From: Streptosporangiaceae bacterium
GTDB taxonomy: Bacteria; Actinomycetota; Actinomycetes; Streptosporangiales; Streptosporangiaceae
Assembly (NCBI GenBank): GCA_030042885.1
Contig: JASHYW010000352.1
Location: 1-5,527, forward strand
DNA: 5,527 bases
Direction: 5' to 3'
Below the pieces are notes generated by a model. It saw nothing but the letters and a program-made list of their open reading frames with translations. It was not told the DNA's origin and ran no database searches. The stretch's first letter is position 1. Every line of letters begins with the position of its first letter. A program made the translations under genes and the position numbers. Positions 1-5,527 of this stretch are shown in pieces.

Positions 1-436
1 TCACCGGGTTCCCCCGCGGGTTGGTAGGCACGCACGCCGGATCGGCCTTCGTCGCGAACGGGTTGGTCGCCGACGGCTGGCCGTTCAGGCCCACCGTGTT
101 GACGCCCGCCACGAACCCGATCAGCAGCGGGTTCGACGGCCCGAGGTTGCTGGCACCCGACGAACTGCCGTCGTATCCGGCCCCCGCGGCTGAGGGACGC
201 GGCTGGAAATACTGCGGCAGCGGGTTGCCCTTGCTGTCGGTGAACTCCTGCCCGAGCAGCTCCGAACCGACCAGCTTGCCGCCGGAGTAGATCAGCGAAC
301 CGTTCGCCTGCCTGTGGAAGAACAGCTGGGACAGGCCCGTGACGACCAGCGGGTAACCGAATCCCAGGACCACCGTCACGACAAGCAGCATGACAATGCT
401 GGCGACGAGGTGGCGGCCGAACACAGCGGGGCGCAT
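1..436 (-). CDS. kdpC: KdpC, potassium-transporting ATPase subunit C (C-terminus beyond left edge)
   Basis: KdpC is the small single-pass subunit of the KdpFABC high-affinity K+ pump. It is anchored in the membrane by its N-terminus and is needed for assembly and high-affinity function. The visible 145 residues start at the ATG at 436-434, one base after the kdpB stop (TGA T ATG), with no clear Shine-Dalgarno, so translation is probably coupled to kdpB. One membrane helix lies at about residues 11-35 and ends in the family pattern GYPLVVTGLSQ. It is followed by QANGSLI (43-49), RPSAAG (80-85) and SGASNLGPSNP (93-103), all typical KdpC blocks. After SNP comes an extended segment rich in N, P and T (about 104-145), unlike the short E. 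coli version; from memory, such an insert occurs in some actinobacterial KdpC proteins. The ORF stays open to the edge, and the conserved C-terminal third is outside the window. The identification is very secure. Confidence 0.96.
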   Translation of the reverse strand, partial: MRPAVFGRHLVASIVMLLVVTVVLGFGYPLVVTGLSQLFFHRQANGSLIYSGGKLVGSELLGQEFTDSKGNPLPQYFQPRPSAAGAGYDGSSSGASNLGPSNPLLIGFVAGVNTVGLNGQPSATNPFATKADPACVPTNPRGNPV

Positions 437-437
437 A

Positions 438-2522
438 TCAGTGCAGTCCGATTGCGGTCAGGATCAGGTCGATCGGCTTGATGAAGACGAACGGCGCGAC
501 GATCCCGCCGATGCCGTACATGAGCCCGTTGCGCCGCAGGATGGCGGCGCCGTCCAGTGGCCGGAACTTCACCCCGCGTAGCGCGAGCGGGATGAGCGCC
601 GGGATGATGAGGGCGTTGTAGATCACCGCCGACATGATCGCCGTGTGCGGGTTGCCCAGGTGCATGACGTTCAGCACGTGCAGCTTCGGGTACACCACGA
701 CGAACATGGCCGGGACGATCGCGAAGTACTTGGCCACGTCGTTGGCGATGGAGAAGGTGGTCAGCGAGCCGCGGGTGATCAGCAGCTGCTTGGCCACCTC
801 GACGACCTCGATCAGCTTGGTCGGGTTGGAGTCCAGGTCGACCATGTTGCCGGCTTCCTTGGCGGCCTGCGTGCCGGTGTTCATCGCCAGCCCGACATCG
901 GCCTGCGCGAGCGCGGGCGCGTCGTTGGTGCCGTCACCGGTCATCGCCACCATGTGCCCGCCGCGCTGCTCACGCCGGATCAGCGCCAGCTTCTCCTCGG
1001 GCGTCGCCTCGGCCAGGAAGTCGTCTACCCCGGCCTCGGCGGCGATGGCCTTGGCGGTGAGCGGGTTGTCACCGGTGATCATGACCGTCCGGATGCCCAT
1101 GTCGCGCAGCTGCCGGAACCGCTCGGTCATGCCCTGCTTGACCGTGTCCTTCAGGTAGATGACGCCGAGGACGCGCGGCCCGTCCGCCACGACCAGGGGC
1201 GTCCCGCCGGCCTGGGCGATGCGCTCCACGACCGGGGCGAGGTCATCCGGGACGCTGCCGCCCGCCTGCTCGACCCAGCGCCGGATCGAATCGGCGGCGC
1301 CCTTGCGGATCGGCCGTCCGCCGAAATCGATTCCGCTCATCCGCGTCTGGGCCGAGAACGGCACGAGCTCGGCGCCGGTCAGGGCTGGGGGCGGGAGCTT
1401 GTAGCGAGTCTCGGCCAGCTCCACGATGGAGCGGCCCTCGGGTGTCTCATCGGCCATGCTGGACAGCAGCACCGCCTTGGCCAGTTCGTTCTCGCCGACC
1501 CCTGCCACCGGGACGAACTCGTCGGCCATCCGGTTCCCGTAGGTGATGGTTCCGGTCTTGTCCAGCAGCAGCGTCGAGCAGTCCCCGGCGGCCTCGACGG
1601 CCCGCCCGGACATGGCCAGCACGTTCCGCTGCACCATCCGGTCCATGCCGGCGATGCCGATGGCCGACAGCAGGGCGCCTATCGTGGTGGGCGCCAGGCA
1701 GACGAACAGCGCGACCAGGACAGCGGTGGACTGGATGGCCTTGTCGTAGATCGCCATCAGCTGCAACGTGACCACCGCCACCAGCAGGATCAGCGTCAGC
1801 CCCGCGATCAGGATGTCGAGTGCGATTTCGTTCGGCGTCTTCTGCCGGCTCGCCCCCTCGACCAGGGAGATCATGCGGTCGAGGAACGTCTCGCCCGGGT
1901 TGGAGGTGATCTGGACCACGATCCGGTCGGACAGGACGACGGTGCCGCCCGTCACGGCGCTGCGATCACCGCCTGACTCGCGGATCACCGGCGCCGACTC
2001 GCCGGTGATCGCCGACTCGTCGACGACGGCCATCCCCTCGACCACGTCCCCGTCGCCGGGAATGACCTGTCCGGCCGTGACCACGGCCAGGTTGCCCGCC
2101 CGCAGCTGGGCCGACGGGATCTCCTCGGTCGTGCCGTCCGGCTTGAGCAGGCGAGCGAAGGTTTCCTTGCGGCTGCGGCGCAACGTATCGGCCTGGGCCT
2201 TGCCTCTGCCTTCGGCCACCGCCTCGGCGAAGTTGGCGAACAGCACGGTCGCCCACAGCCACAGGGTGACCAGGCCCACGAACACGCTGGGCCGGGCGAT
2301 GAACTCGACCGAGGTGATCACGCTGCCGATCTCGACCACGAACATGACCGGGATGTGAATCATCTTGCGCGGATCGAGCTTGACGAACGCCTCACTGATG
2401 GCGCGACGGAGGATCGATCGCTCGAACAACGAGGTGGCCGGCCGGGTGCGGACCTTCGGCGGCCGTGTTTCCGCGGGCGGTGCCGTGACGCTCCGCCCGG
2501 CCGGAATGCCCTGCTCGCTCAT
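438..2522 (-). CDS. kdpB: KdpB, P-type potassium-transporting ATPase subunit B
   Basis: KdpB is the catalytic P-type ATPase subunit of the K+ uptake pump in the cytoplasmic membrane. The 694 aa are close to the usual length (682 in E. coli). Visible landmarks: first helices at about 55-100 with [10 protein letters not shown]; actuator motif TGES at 173-176 (S176 aligns with the serine whose phosphorylation inhibits the E. coli pump); the APTTIG helix at 277-282; phosphorylation motif DKTGTIT with D321; nucleotide-binding KGAA at 407-410; TGDN at 483-486; TGDGTNDAP at 528-536. D595, K598 and N636 in the C-terminal helices match the E. coli residues of the intramembrane K+ site (D583, K586, N624), as do P278 and T279. 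Two positions differ from the common pattern: I57 where NPVMF usually has Asn, and A277 where IPTT usually has Ile. The ATG at 2522 overlaps the stop of the small upstream ORF (ATGA), and kdpC follows one base after the stop. The gene is intact, but the usual upstream neighbour kdpA is absent. Confidence 0.98.
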   Translation of the reverse strand: MSEQGIPAGRSVTAPPAETRPPKVRTRPATSLFERSILRRAISEAFVKLDPRKMIHIPVMFVVEIGSVITSVEFIARPSVFVGLVTLWLWATVLFANFAEAVAEGRGKAQADTLRRSRKETFARLLKPDGTTEEIPSAQLRAGNLAVVTAGQVIPGDGDVVEGMAVVDESAITGESAPVIRESGGDRSAVTGGTVVLSDRIVVQITSNPGETFLDRMISLVEGASRQKTPNEIALDILIAGLTLILLVAVVTLQLMAIYDKAIQSTAVLVALFVCLAPTTIGALLSAIGIAGMDRMVQRNVLAMSGRAVEAAGDCSTLLLDKTGTITYGNRMADEFVPVAGVGENELAKAVLLSSMADETPEGRSIVELAETRYKLPPPALTGAELVPFSAQTRMSGIDFGGRPIRKGAADSIRRWVEQAGGSVPDDLAPVVERIAQAGGTPLVVADGPRVLGVIYLKDTVKQGMTERFRQLRDMGIRTVMITGDNPLTAKAIAAEAGVDDFLAEATPEEKLALIRREQRGGHMVAMTGDGTNDAPALAQADVGLAMNTGTQAAKEAGNMVDLDSNPTKLIEVVEVAKQLLITRGSLTTFSIANDVAKYFAIVPAMFVVVYPKLHVLNVMHLGNPHTAIMSAVIYNALIIPALIPLALRGVKFRPLDGAAILRRNGLMYGIGGIVAPFVFIKPIDLILTAIGLH

Positions 2523-2677
2523 GTCGTGCCGCCCGATCCGGGCCCCGGTCCGGACGCGTCATCGCCGAGATCGTCGTCGGAGCCGTAGTGGGTGATCATG
2601 TGGTCCAGGACGCGGACCAGCCGAGCGGCCGCCACGAAGAACGCTACGATGGCGGCAATGAGGATGATGTCGGTCAT
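2519..2677 (-). CDS. 52-aa single-pass membrane microprotein in the kdpA position
   Basis: This is a short unrecognised ORF between kdpF and kdpB. It starts at the ATG at 2677-2675, 10 bases after the kdpF stop, and ends at a TGA (2521-2519) that overlaps the kdpB ATG by four bases, so it is probably translated with kdpB. Residues 3-18 ([16 protein letters not shown]) form one hydrophobic helix. It is followed by a basic/amphipathic stretch [10 protein letters not shown] (19-28), an acidic SDDDLGDD (33-40) and a Gly/Pro-rich tail [10 protein letters not shown] (43-52). The likely topology is N-out with a cytosolic tail, because the positive charges follow the helix. No Shine-Dalgarno is evident. 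It does not look like a remnant of KdpA: the KdpA N-terminal pattern, selectivity-filter regions and C-terminus are not visible. Small one-helix proteins beside kdpF may exist in other actinobacteria, but I cannot verify that here. Its role is unknown; its position suggests a Kdp accessory protein. Exact operon fit and coupling argue that it is real. Confidence 0.62.
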   Translation of the reverse strand: MTDIILIAAIVAFFVAAARLVRVLDHMITHYGSDDDLGDDASGPGPGSGGTT

Positions 2678-2687
2678 GACCGGCTTG

Positions 2688-2777
2688 CTAGAAGCGCTCC
2701 GGCATGAACATCGCGATGCCCAGGTAGATGAACACCGCGATCGAGATGGCTAGCAGGATGCCCTCAGCGACAGTCAT
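2688..2777 (-). CDS. kdpF: KdpF, small subunit of the potassium-transporting ATPase
   Basis: KdpF is a hydrophobic peptide of about 29 aa that stabilises the Kdp complex in the membrane. This ORF begins at the ATG at 2777-2775, encodes 29 aa and ends with TAG at 2690-2688. It starts MTVAEGILLAIS, continues as a single membrane helix (about residues 5-24) and ends in PERF, the ending most typical of KdpF. The residues just before PERF are MFM rather than the more usual leucine/arginine pattern. A GAGG at 2793-2790 lies 12 bases before the start, slightly far for a Shine-Dalgarno site. It is the first gene of the leftward operon and is followed by the 52-aa ORF instead of kdpA. Length, ending and position together make the call good despite the small size. 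Confidence 0.87.
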   Translation of the reverse strand: MTVAEGILLAISIAVFIYLGIAMFMPERF

Positions 2778-2935
2778 GGCCCACCAGATCCTCGGTCGCG
2801 TGTATCACGGCAGCTACGAACGCTACACCGGCCCGGGTGACCGGCCTAGGATCCTTACGTTCTCCATGCGGGTCTGCCCTCGTTCCAAGCAACTTCCTTG
2901 TGGCCATGTCCGTTATGTCCTGTCAGAATGAAGGC
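2778..2935. promoter_or_regulatory. Divergent control region between kdpF and the short kdpD
   Basis: These 158 bases separate the divergent starts of kdpF and the KdpD-like gene, so promoters for both units should lie here. Seen directly: GCTAC repeated at 2813-2817 and 2822-2826 (9-bp period), and ACCGGCC repeated at 2827-2833 and 2840-2846 (13-bp period). Short tandem repeats of this kind can be response-regulator sites; KdpE, an OmpR-type regulator, controls kdp operons in many bacteria. On the minus strand GATACA (2806-2801) could be a -10 element for kdpF, without a good -35 match. No known KdpE consensus could be matched, so the operator reading is inference only. No riboswitch fold was recognised; the kdp-linked ydaO (c-di-AMP) type was not seen. 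Confidence 0.5.
2924..2929 (+). promoter_or_regulatory. Possible -10 element for leaderless kdpD transcript
   Basis: CAGAAT lies six bases before the chosen ATG at 2936, the spacing expected when an actinobacterial transcript starts at the A of the start codon. It fits TANNNT only in part and has no good -35 partner (TTGTGG at 2898-2903 gives a 20-base spacer). The only purine-rich stretch, AAGG at 2931-2934, is one base from the ATG, too close for a normal Shine-Dalgarno. This supports, weakly, a leaderless start. Confidence 0.2.
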
Positions 2936-4171
2936 ATGAGCGAGCAGGCGGCTCGCGCACCCGCCAATGCTGACGCTTCCGATGTGGTCGAGGCGGCCGG
3001 TCACTTCCGGATCTACCTGGGCGCGGCCGCAGGCGTGGGCAAGACCTACGCCATGCTCAACGAGGGTCGCCGGCGGCGAGACCGGGGAACCGACGTCGTC
3101 ATCGGGTTCGTCGAGTGTCACGGCCGGCAGCGGACCGAGGACATGATCGACGGGCTGGAAGTCGTGCCCCGCAAGAAGGTGGACTACCGCGGCAGCATCT
3201 TGGAGGAAATGGACCTCGACGCGGTGCTGGCCAGGAAACCCGAGGTCGCGCTGATCGACGAGCTCGCCCATACGAACGTGCCGGGGTCAGGCAAGCACGC
3301 CAAACGGTGGGAGGATGTCCTGGAAGTCCTCGCCGCCGGGATCAACGTCATCACCACCGTCAATATCCAGCACCTGGAGAGCATCGCCGACGAGGTCGAG
3401 CACATGACCGGAGCCCGGGTGCGGGAACGTGTCCCGGACTGGGTGGTGCGCAAGGCGGATCAGATCGAGTTGGTCGACTCCTCACCCGAGCAGCTCCGCC
3501 GCCGCATGCTGCACGGCAACATCTACCCGAAGGAACGGGTCTCGCTGGCCCTGACCAACTTCTTCCGCACCGACAACCTGATCGCGCTGCGGGAGCTCGC
3601 GCTGCGGTTCCTGGCCGACGAGACCGATGAGGAACTACTGGAGCACCTGCGCCGGCACGAGTCGAAGGTTGTGTGGGAGACCTGCGAGCGCGTCATGGTG
3701 GCCGTCACTGCGACTCCCGGGAATGATGGCCTGATGCGACGGGCGGCCCGGATGGCGACCAGGTTCAAGGCAGAACTTGACGTCCTCCACGTCGCCGCCA
3801 GCGACGCCACCCGCCCCGGAGATCGCAAGGTCATCGAGAAGCTCCGCGAGCTGGCCGCCGATCTCGGCGCCCGGTGGCACGAGGTACCAGGCGACGATCC
3901 CTCCCGCGTCATCGCCAAGTTCGCGCAGGAGCATCAGGTCACCCAGATCGTGATCGGGTCCAGTCAGCGGAGCCGGTGGCAGCAGCTCACCGGCGGCGGC
4001 TCGAACGTGACCCGGGTCCTCCGGGAGGCGGGTGCGCTCGGCATCGACGTCCACGTCATTGCCCTCCGAAAGGAGTCTGCCGCCGAGCCGCCCGAAGAGA
4101 CGGCCGTCGGCCGTCCTGGCCTGGTCGAGGTGAGGGCATCCGCTGCGGACAGCTCCGATCTCCTTACCTGA
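2936..4171 (+). CDS. kdpD: Short KdpD-like protein: KdpD ATP-binding domain plus Usp domain, no kinase half
   Basis: Full KdpD is a sensor histidine kinase that controls kdp expression through KdpE. This 411-aa protein holds only the cytoplasmic N-terminal half. Residues 21-230 are the KdpD domain: Walker A GAAAGVGKT (29-37), then GFVECHGR (57-64), DYRG (83-86), DELAHTNVPGS (108-118), KRWEDV (123-128), TTVNIQHLES (140-149) and NLIALRELALR (214-224). Residues 250-378 are a Usp-like domain with VMVAVTATPG (253-262) and the nucleotide-binding pattern IVIGSSQRSRW (338-348) to TGGGSNV (352-358). A short acidic tail follows, then TGA. The DUF4118 membrane helices, GAF, HisKA and HATPase domains are absent, and no remnant of them follows. 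Short KdpDs of this make-up are known from Anabaena and Deinococcus, so it may be functional as it is. The start at 2936 was chosen because homology begins soon after; in-frame ATGs at 2837, 2906 and 2915 would add residues unlike the family. It is transcribed away from kdpFBC. Confidence 0.93.
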   Translation: MSEQAARAPANADASDVVEAAGHFRIYLGAAAGVGKTYAMLNEGRRRRDRGTDVVIGFVECHGRQRTEDMIDGLEVVPRKKVDYRGSILEEMDLDAVLARKPEVALIDELAHTNVPGSGKHAKRWEDVLEVLAAGINVITTVNIQHLESIADEVEHMTGARVRERVPDWVVRKADQIELVDSSPEQLRRRMLHGNIYPKERVSLALTNFFRTDNLIALRELALRFLADETDEELLEHLRRHESKVVWETCERVMVAVTATPGNDGLMRRAARMATRFKAELDVLHVAASDATRPGDRKVIEKLRELAADLGARWHEVPGDDPSRVIAKFAQEHQVTQIVIGSSQRSRWQQLTGGGSNVTRVLREAGALGIDVHVIALRKESAAEPPEETAVGRPGLVEVRASAADSSDLLT

Positions 4172-4390
4172 GAGCATGACCTGCTCAGGCCAGCGGAGTT
4201 CGAAGGTCCCTGGGATGTCATTCTTTCGGCCCTGGTAGCACGGCTTCCGCGCGATGTCATCGTTGGCTACGACCAGGCCTCTGGGCGTCGACGCCGACTC
4301 GCTCACCGGAGCCGTGCGCCTCTGCGAGCGGGTCGGCTCCACCCTCGACAACACCTGGACGGCCTGCAAGAAGCAGCTGCGCCAGAGCGA
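4172..4390. other. Convergent intergenic gap without a supported gene
   Basis: This stretch of 219 bases lies between the ends of the short kdpD (plus) and the J-domain gene (minus). It has lower third-position GC in every open frame than the neighbouring genes. The kdpD frame stays open past its stop up to about 4575 but has no start and no KdpD similarity. No tRNA, attachment-site core or transposase fragment was recognised. The only clear structure is the inverted repeat at 4293-4337. As the gap separates the kdp genes from a transfer-type gene pair, it is where a module boundary would fall. Confidence 0.6.
4293..4337. terminator. 12-bp inverted repeat, possible bidirectional terminator
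   Basis: GCCGACTCGCTC (4293-4304) pairs with GAGCGGGTCGGC (4326-4337): 11 Watson-Crick pairs and one T-G pair, around a 21-base loop. It lies between two convergent genes, where a stem can end transcription from both. There is no T-tract on either side; terminators without one are common in actinobacteria. The long loop weakens the case, and an operator or chance repeat is possible. A shorter stem (GAGCG/CGCTC, 4385-4389 and 4395-4399) spans the stop of the J-domain gene. Confidence 0.4.
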
Positions 4391-4900
4391 TCACCGCTCC
4401 GGCGGGGTGGCCAGGTCCTTACGGCCGGTCAGTACGAACCACAAGACCAGCCCGCCGACGTCGGCCGGGGCGGCGGGGGTGCCGGGGATCAGGGCCAGCA
4501 CGGCCATGGACAGCAGCGCGGCGACGGCCGCGCGGACCAGCAGGCGCAGCGGCCGGCCGCGGCGGATCCGGGCCGGTAGCCGGCATAGATCGATCAGCGG
4601 CAGCCAGGGCGGCACCGGCGGCGGCAGCACCTCGCCGGGGATGGCAGGCAGCGGCGAGGTATCTGGCTCCCCGGACCGTTCCGCCCGTGCGGCGAGGTCG
4701 GCCCAGGCTTCGCTGCGGCCCCATCCAGTCCGCAGCTCGGCGTAGGCGGCCGACGCGGCGGTGTACCGGGCTAGGTCCCCGCCGTCGGCGCGGTCGGGGT
4801 GGGTGGCGGCGGCGATGGCCCGCCAGGCCGCGCGGACCTGCTCGTCGTCCAGATCCGGGCGGGCGGGCAGGCCGAGCGCCTCGAACGGGTTGGTGGTCAT
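4391..4900 (-). CDS. J-domain protein with C-terminal membrane helices
   Basis: This 169-aa protein has an N-terminal J-like domain. FEALGLPARPDL (6-17) opens it, helix II runs from about 19 to 32, the HPD motif that stimulates Hsp70 (DnaK) ATPase is at 34-36, and helix III runs from about 42 to 56. The middle (75-100) is Pro-rich, ending PPPVPPWLP. A basic segment (109-119, PARIRRGRPLR) precedes a hydrophobic helix at about 119-138 and a second hydrophobic stretch at about 146-158, so the protein is likely membrane-anchored with the J-domain in the cytosol. The G/F region, zinc centre and substrate domains of DnaJ are absent, so this is a type III J-protein. Its ATG (4900-4898) overlaps the stop of the upstream ATPase gene by four bases (ATGA), indicating translational coupling. 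The context suggests it recruits DnaK to a membrane translocation machine, which is inference. The J-domain call itself is good; the partner is unknown. Confidence 0.85.
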   Translation of the reverse strand: MTTNPFEALGLPARPDLDDEQVRAAWRAIAAATHPDRADGGDLARYTAASAAYAELRTGWGRSEAWADLAARAERSGEPDTSPLPAIPGEVLPPPVPPWLPLIDLCRLPARIRRGRPLRLLVRAAVAALLSMAVLALIPGTPAAPADVGGLVLWFVLTGRKDLATPPER

Positions 4901-5527
4901 GGGGCGGCTCGGGGTCCGAAGATGTCATCCAGGCTGGGCGAGGCCGGCCAGGCCGAGGGGGCGGCTTCGCGGCGCGGAACGGGCACCTGCGCCGCCGGCT
5001 CGCTGGTGGGCGAGGGGAGCAGAGTGAGCGGCGACGGCCTGGGCCGGGCGACCTGGACGAAGGTGGCCGCGCCGCGGTGGATGTAGCATGCCTGCCCCAC
5101 GTCGAGGCGGCGGATCAGGTCCGGGTCGGCCGTCCACGCGTGCCGGATGCGGGTGGTGCCTTCGTCCCCCCAGCTGCTGCCGATGAGCCTGTGCGCGGTC
5201 TCCAGCACCCGCCGCCTCCCGGCCAGCTGGCTCAGCGGCTCCGGATGCGGGGTGTGCAGCACGAAGATCCCGCCGTCTGCGGTCGCCGCGATCCGGTACC
5301 GCTCGTCCTCGTCCCGGCCCAGGCCCTGCCAGGACTGGGCGCTGACCTGCACCCCGATGCCCAGCGACCGGCCCCGCTCGTACAGGCTCGAGACCGGCAC
5401 CCGCCCGGAGACCGCGCTGTAGTCGTCGGCGGCCAGCAGCATGGCCCGGGGCTCGCCGTGCAGGCTGGTGGCGGCGTGCGCGGCCAGCTCGGTGATCGCC
5501 ATGGCCTGGGCTTCGGCGACCGACGGC
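4897..5527 (-). CDS. C-terminal part of a HerA/FtsK/TraG-type (type IV secretion-like) ATPase
   Basis: 209 residues are visible; the frame is open through the right edge, so the true start and Walker A are outside, and the ATG at 5502 is unlikely to be the start. Counting from the edge, a Walker B-like strand with double acid, AMLLAADDYSA (28-38), is followed by LYERGRSLGIGVQVSAQSWQG (split at 48-57 and 58-68). This is the arginine-containing helix and the sensor-like strand of RecA-fold DNA-pumping ATPases such as TraG/VirD4 and HerA. A C-terminal part with GQACYIHRG (144-152) and a Pro/Ala-rich, probably disordered tail follows. Similar proteins in actinobacteria are annotated as ATP-binding or TraG-like proteins of conjugative elements (from memory). 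It probably moves DNA or protein at the membrane. It is the upstream, coupled partner of the J-domain gene. Coupling protein, VirB4-like or FtsK-like identity cannot be decided without the N-terminal half. Confidence 0.7.
   Translation of the reverse strand, partial: PSVAEAQAMAITELAAHAATSLHGEPRAMLLAADDYSAVSGRVPVSSLYERGRSLGIGVQVSAQSWQGLGRDEDERYRIAATADGGIFVLHTPHPEPLSQLAGRRRVLETAHRLIGSSWGDEGTTRIRHAWTADPDLIRRLDVGQACYIHRGAATFVQVARPRPSPLTLLPSPTSEPAAQVPVPRREAAPSAWPASPSLDDIFGPRAAP

Noticed and set aside
645..1976. Long plus-strand open frame of 443 codons opposite kdpB
   Set aside because: It is antisense to a clear kdpB, is rich in H, R, G, D and Q as expected for the complement of GC-rich coding DNA, and matches no known family.
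1988..2025. GCCGACTCG occurring twice close together inside kdpB
   Set aside because: It arises from the coding of similar residues around the DES and GES motifs of the actuator domain; there is no sign of a separate element.
3635..4369. Minus-strand open frame of 244 codons across the end of the short kdpD and the gap
   Set aside because: Most of it is antisense to well-conserved KdpD/Usp coding sequence, and the part in the gap shows no domain or Shine-Dalgarno.
4172..4575. Continuation of the kdpD reading frame after its stop, suggesting readthrough or a broken full-length kdpD
   Set aside because: The frame is open, but it lacks the hydrophobic DUF4118 helices and kinase motifs, has visibly lower third-position GC at its beginning, and beyond 4391 is antisense to the J-domain gene.
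4254..4745. Plus-strand ORF of 163 codons starting in the gap
   Set aside because: Two thirds lies opposite the J-domain gene and is Ser/Arg/Gly-rich shadow sequence; its first 45 codons match nothing recognisable.

Overview
The window looks like chromosomal or integrated-element DNA of a high-GC actinobacterium. The evidence is strongly GC-rich codon use, actinobacterial-type Kdp proteins, weak or absent Shine-Dalgarno sites, and several tightly coupled starts (ATGA overlaps). The genus cannot be fixed from the sequence alone.

Layout: positions 1-2777 (minus strand) hold a kdp potassium-pump operon read right to left: kdpF (29 aa), a 52-aa single-pass membrane protein, kdpB (694 aa, ATPase) and kdpC (145 residues visible, running off the left edge). 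The gene kdpA, for the K+-selective channel-like subunit that normally sits between kdpF and kdpB, is absent from its place; only the small ORF stands there, and its stop overlaps the kdpB start. Divergent from this operon, at 2936-4171 (plus strand), is a 411-aa KdpD-like protein. It has only the N-terminal KdpD ATP-binding domain and the Usp domain. The membrane segments and the histidine kinase half are missing. A region of about 160 bp between the two transcription units must hold the promoters.

Positions 4172-4390 are a convergent gap with no convincing gene and a 12-bp inverted repeat that could end transcription from both sides. From 4391 to the right edge (minus strand) lie a J-domain membrane protein (169 aa) and, overlapping its start by 4 bp, the C-terminal part of a HerA/FtsK/TraG-type ATPase that runs off the right edge. 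This pair looks like part of an actinobacterial conjugation or secretion-type module.

Taken together, this is a reduced Kdp cluster (no KdpA visible, short KdpD) next to a putative transfer-type module. KdpB keeps all the catalytic motifs and the residues expected for its intramembrane K+ site, so the pump does not look decayed. Either KdpA is supplied from elsewhere, or the F-smORF-B-C set works in a way not described for Kdp, or kdpA was deleted cleanly. The missing kdpA with a coupled membrane microprotein in its place is the most interesting point of the window.
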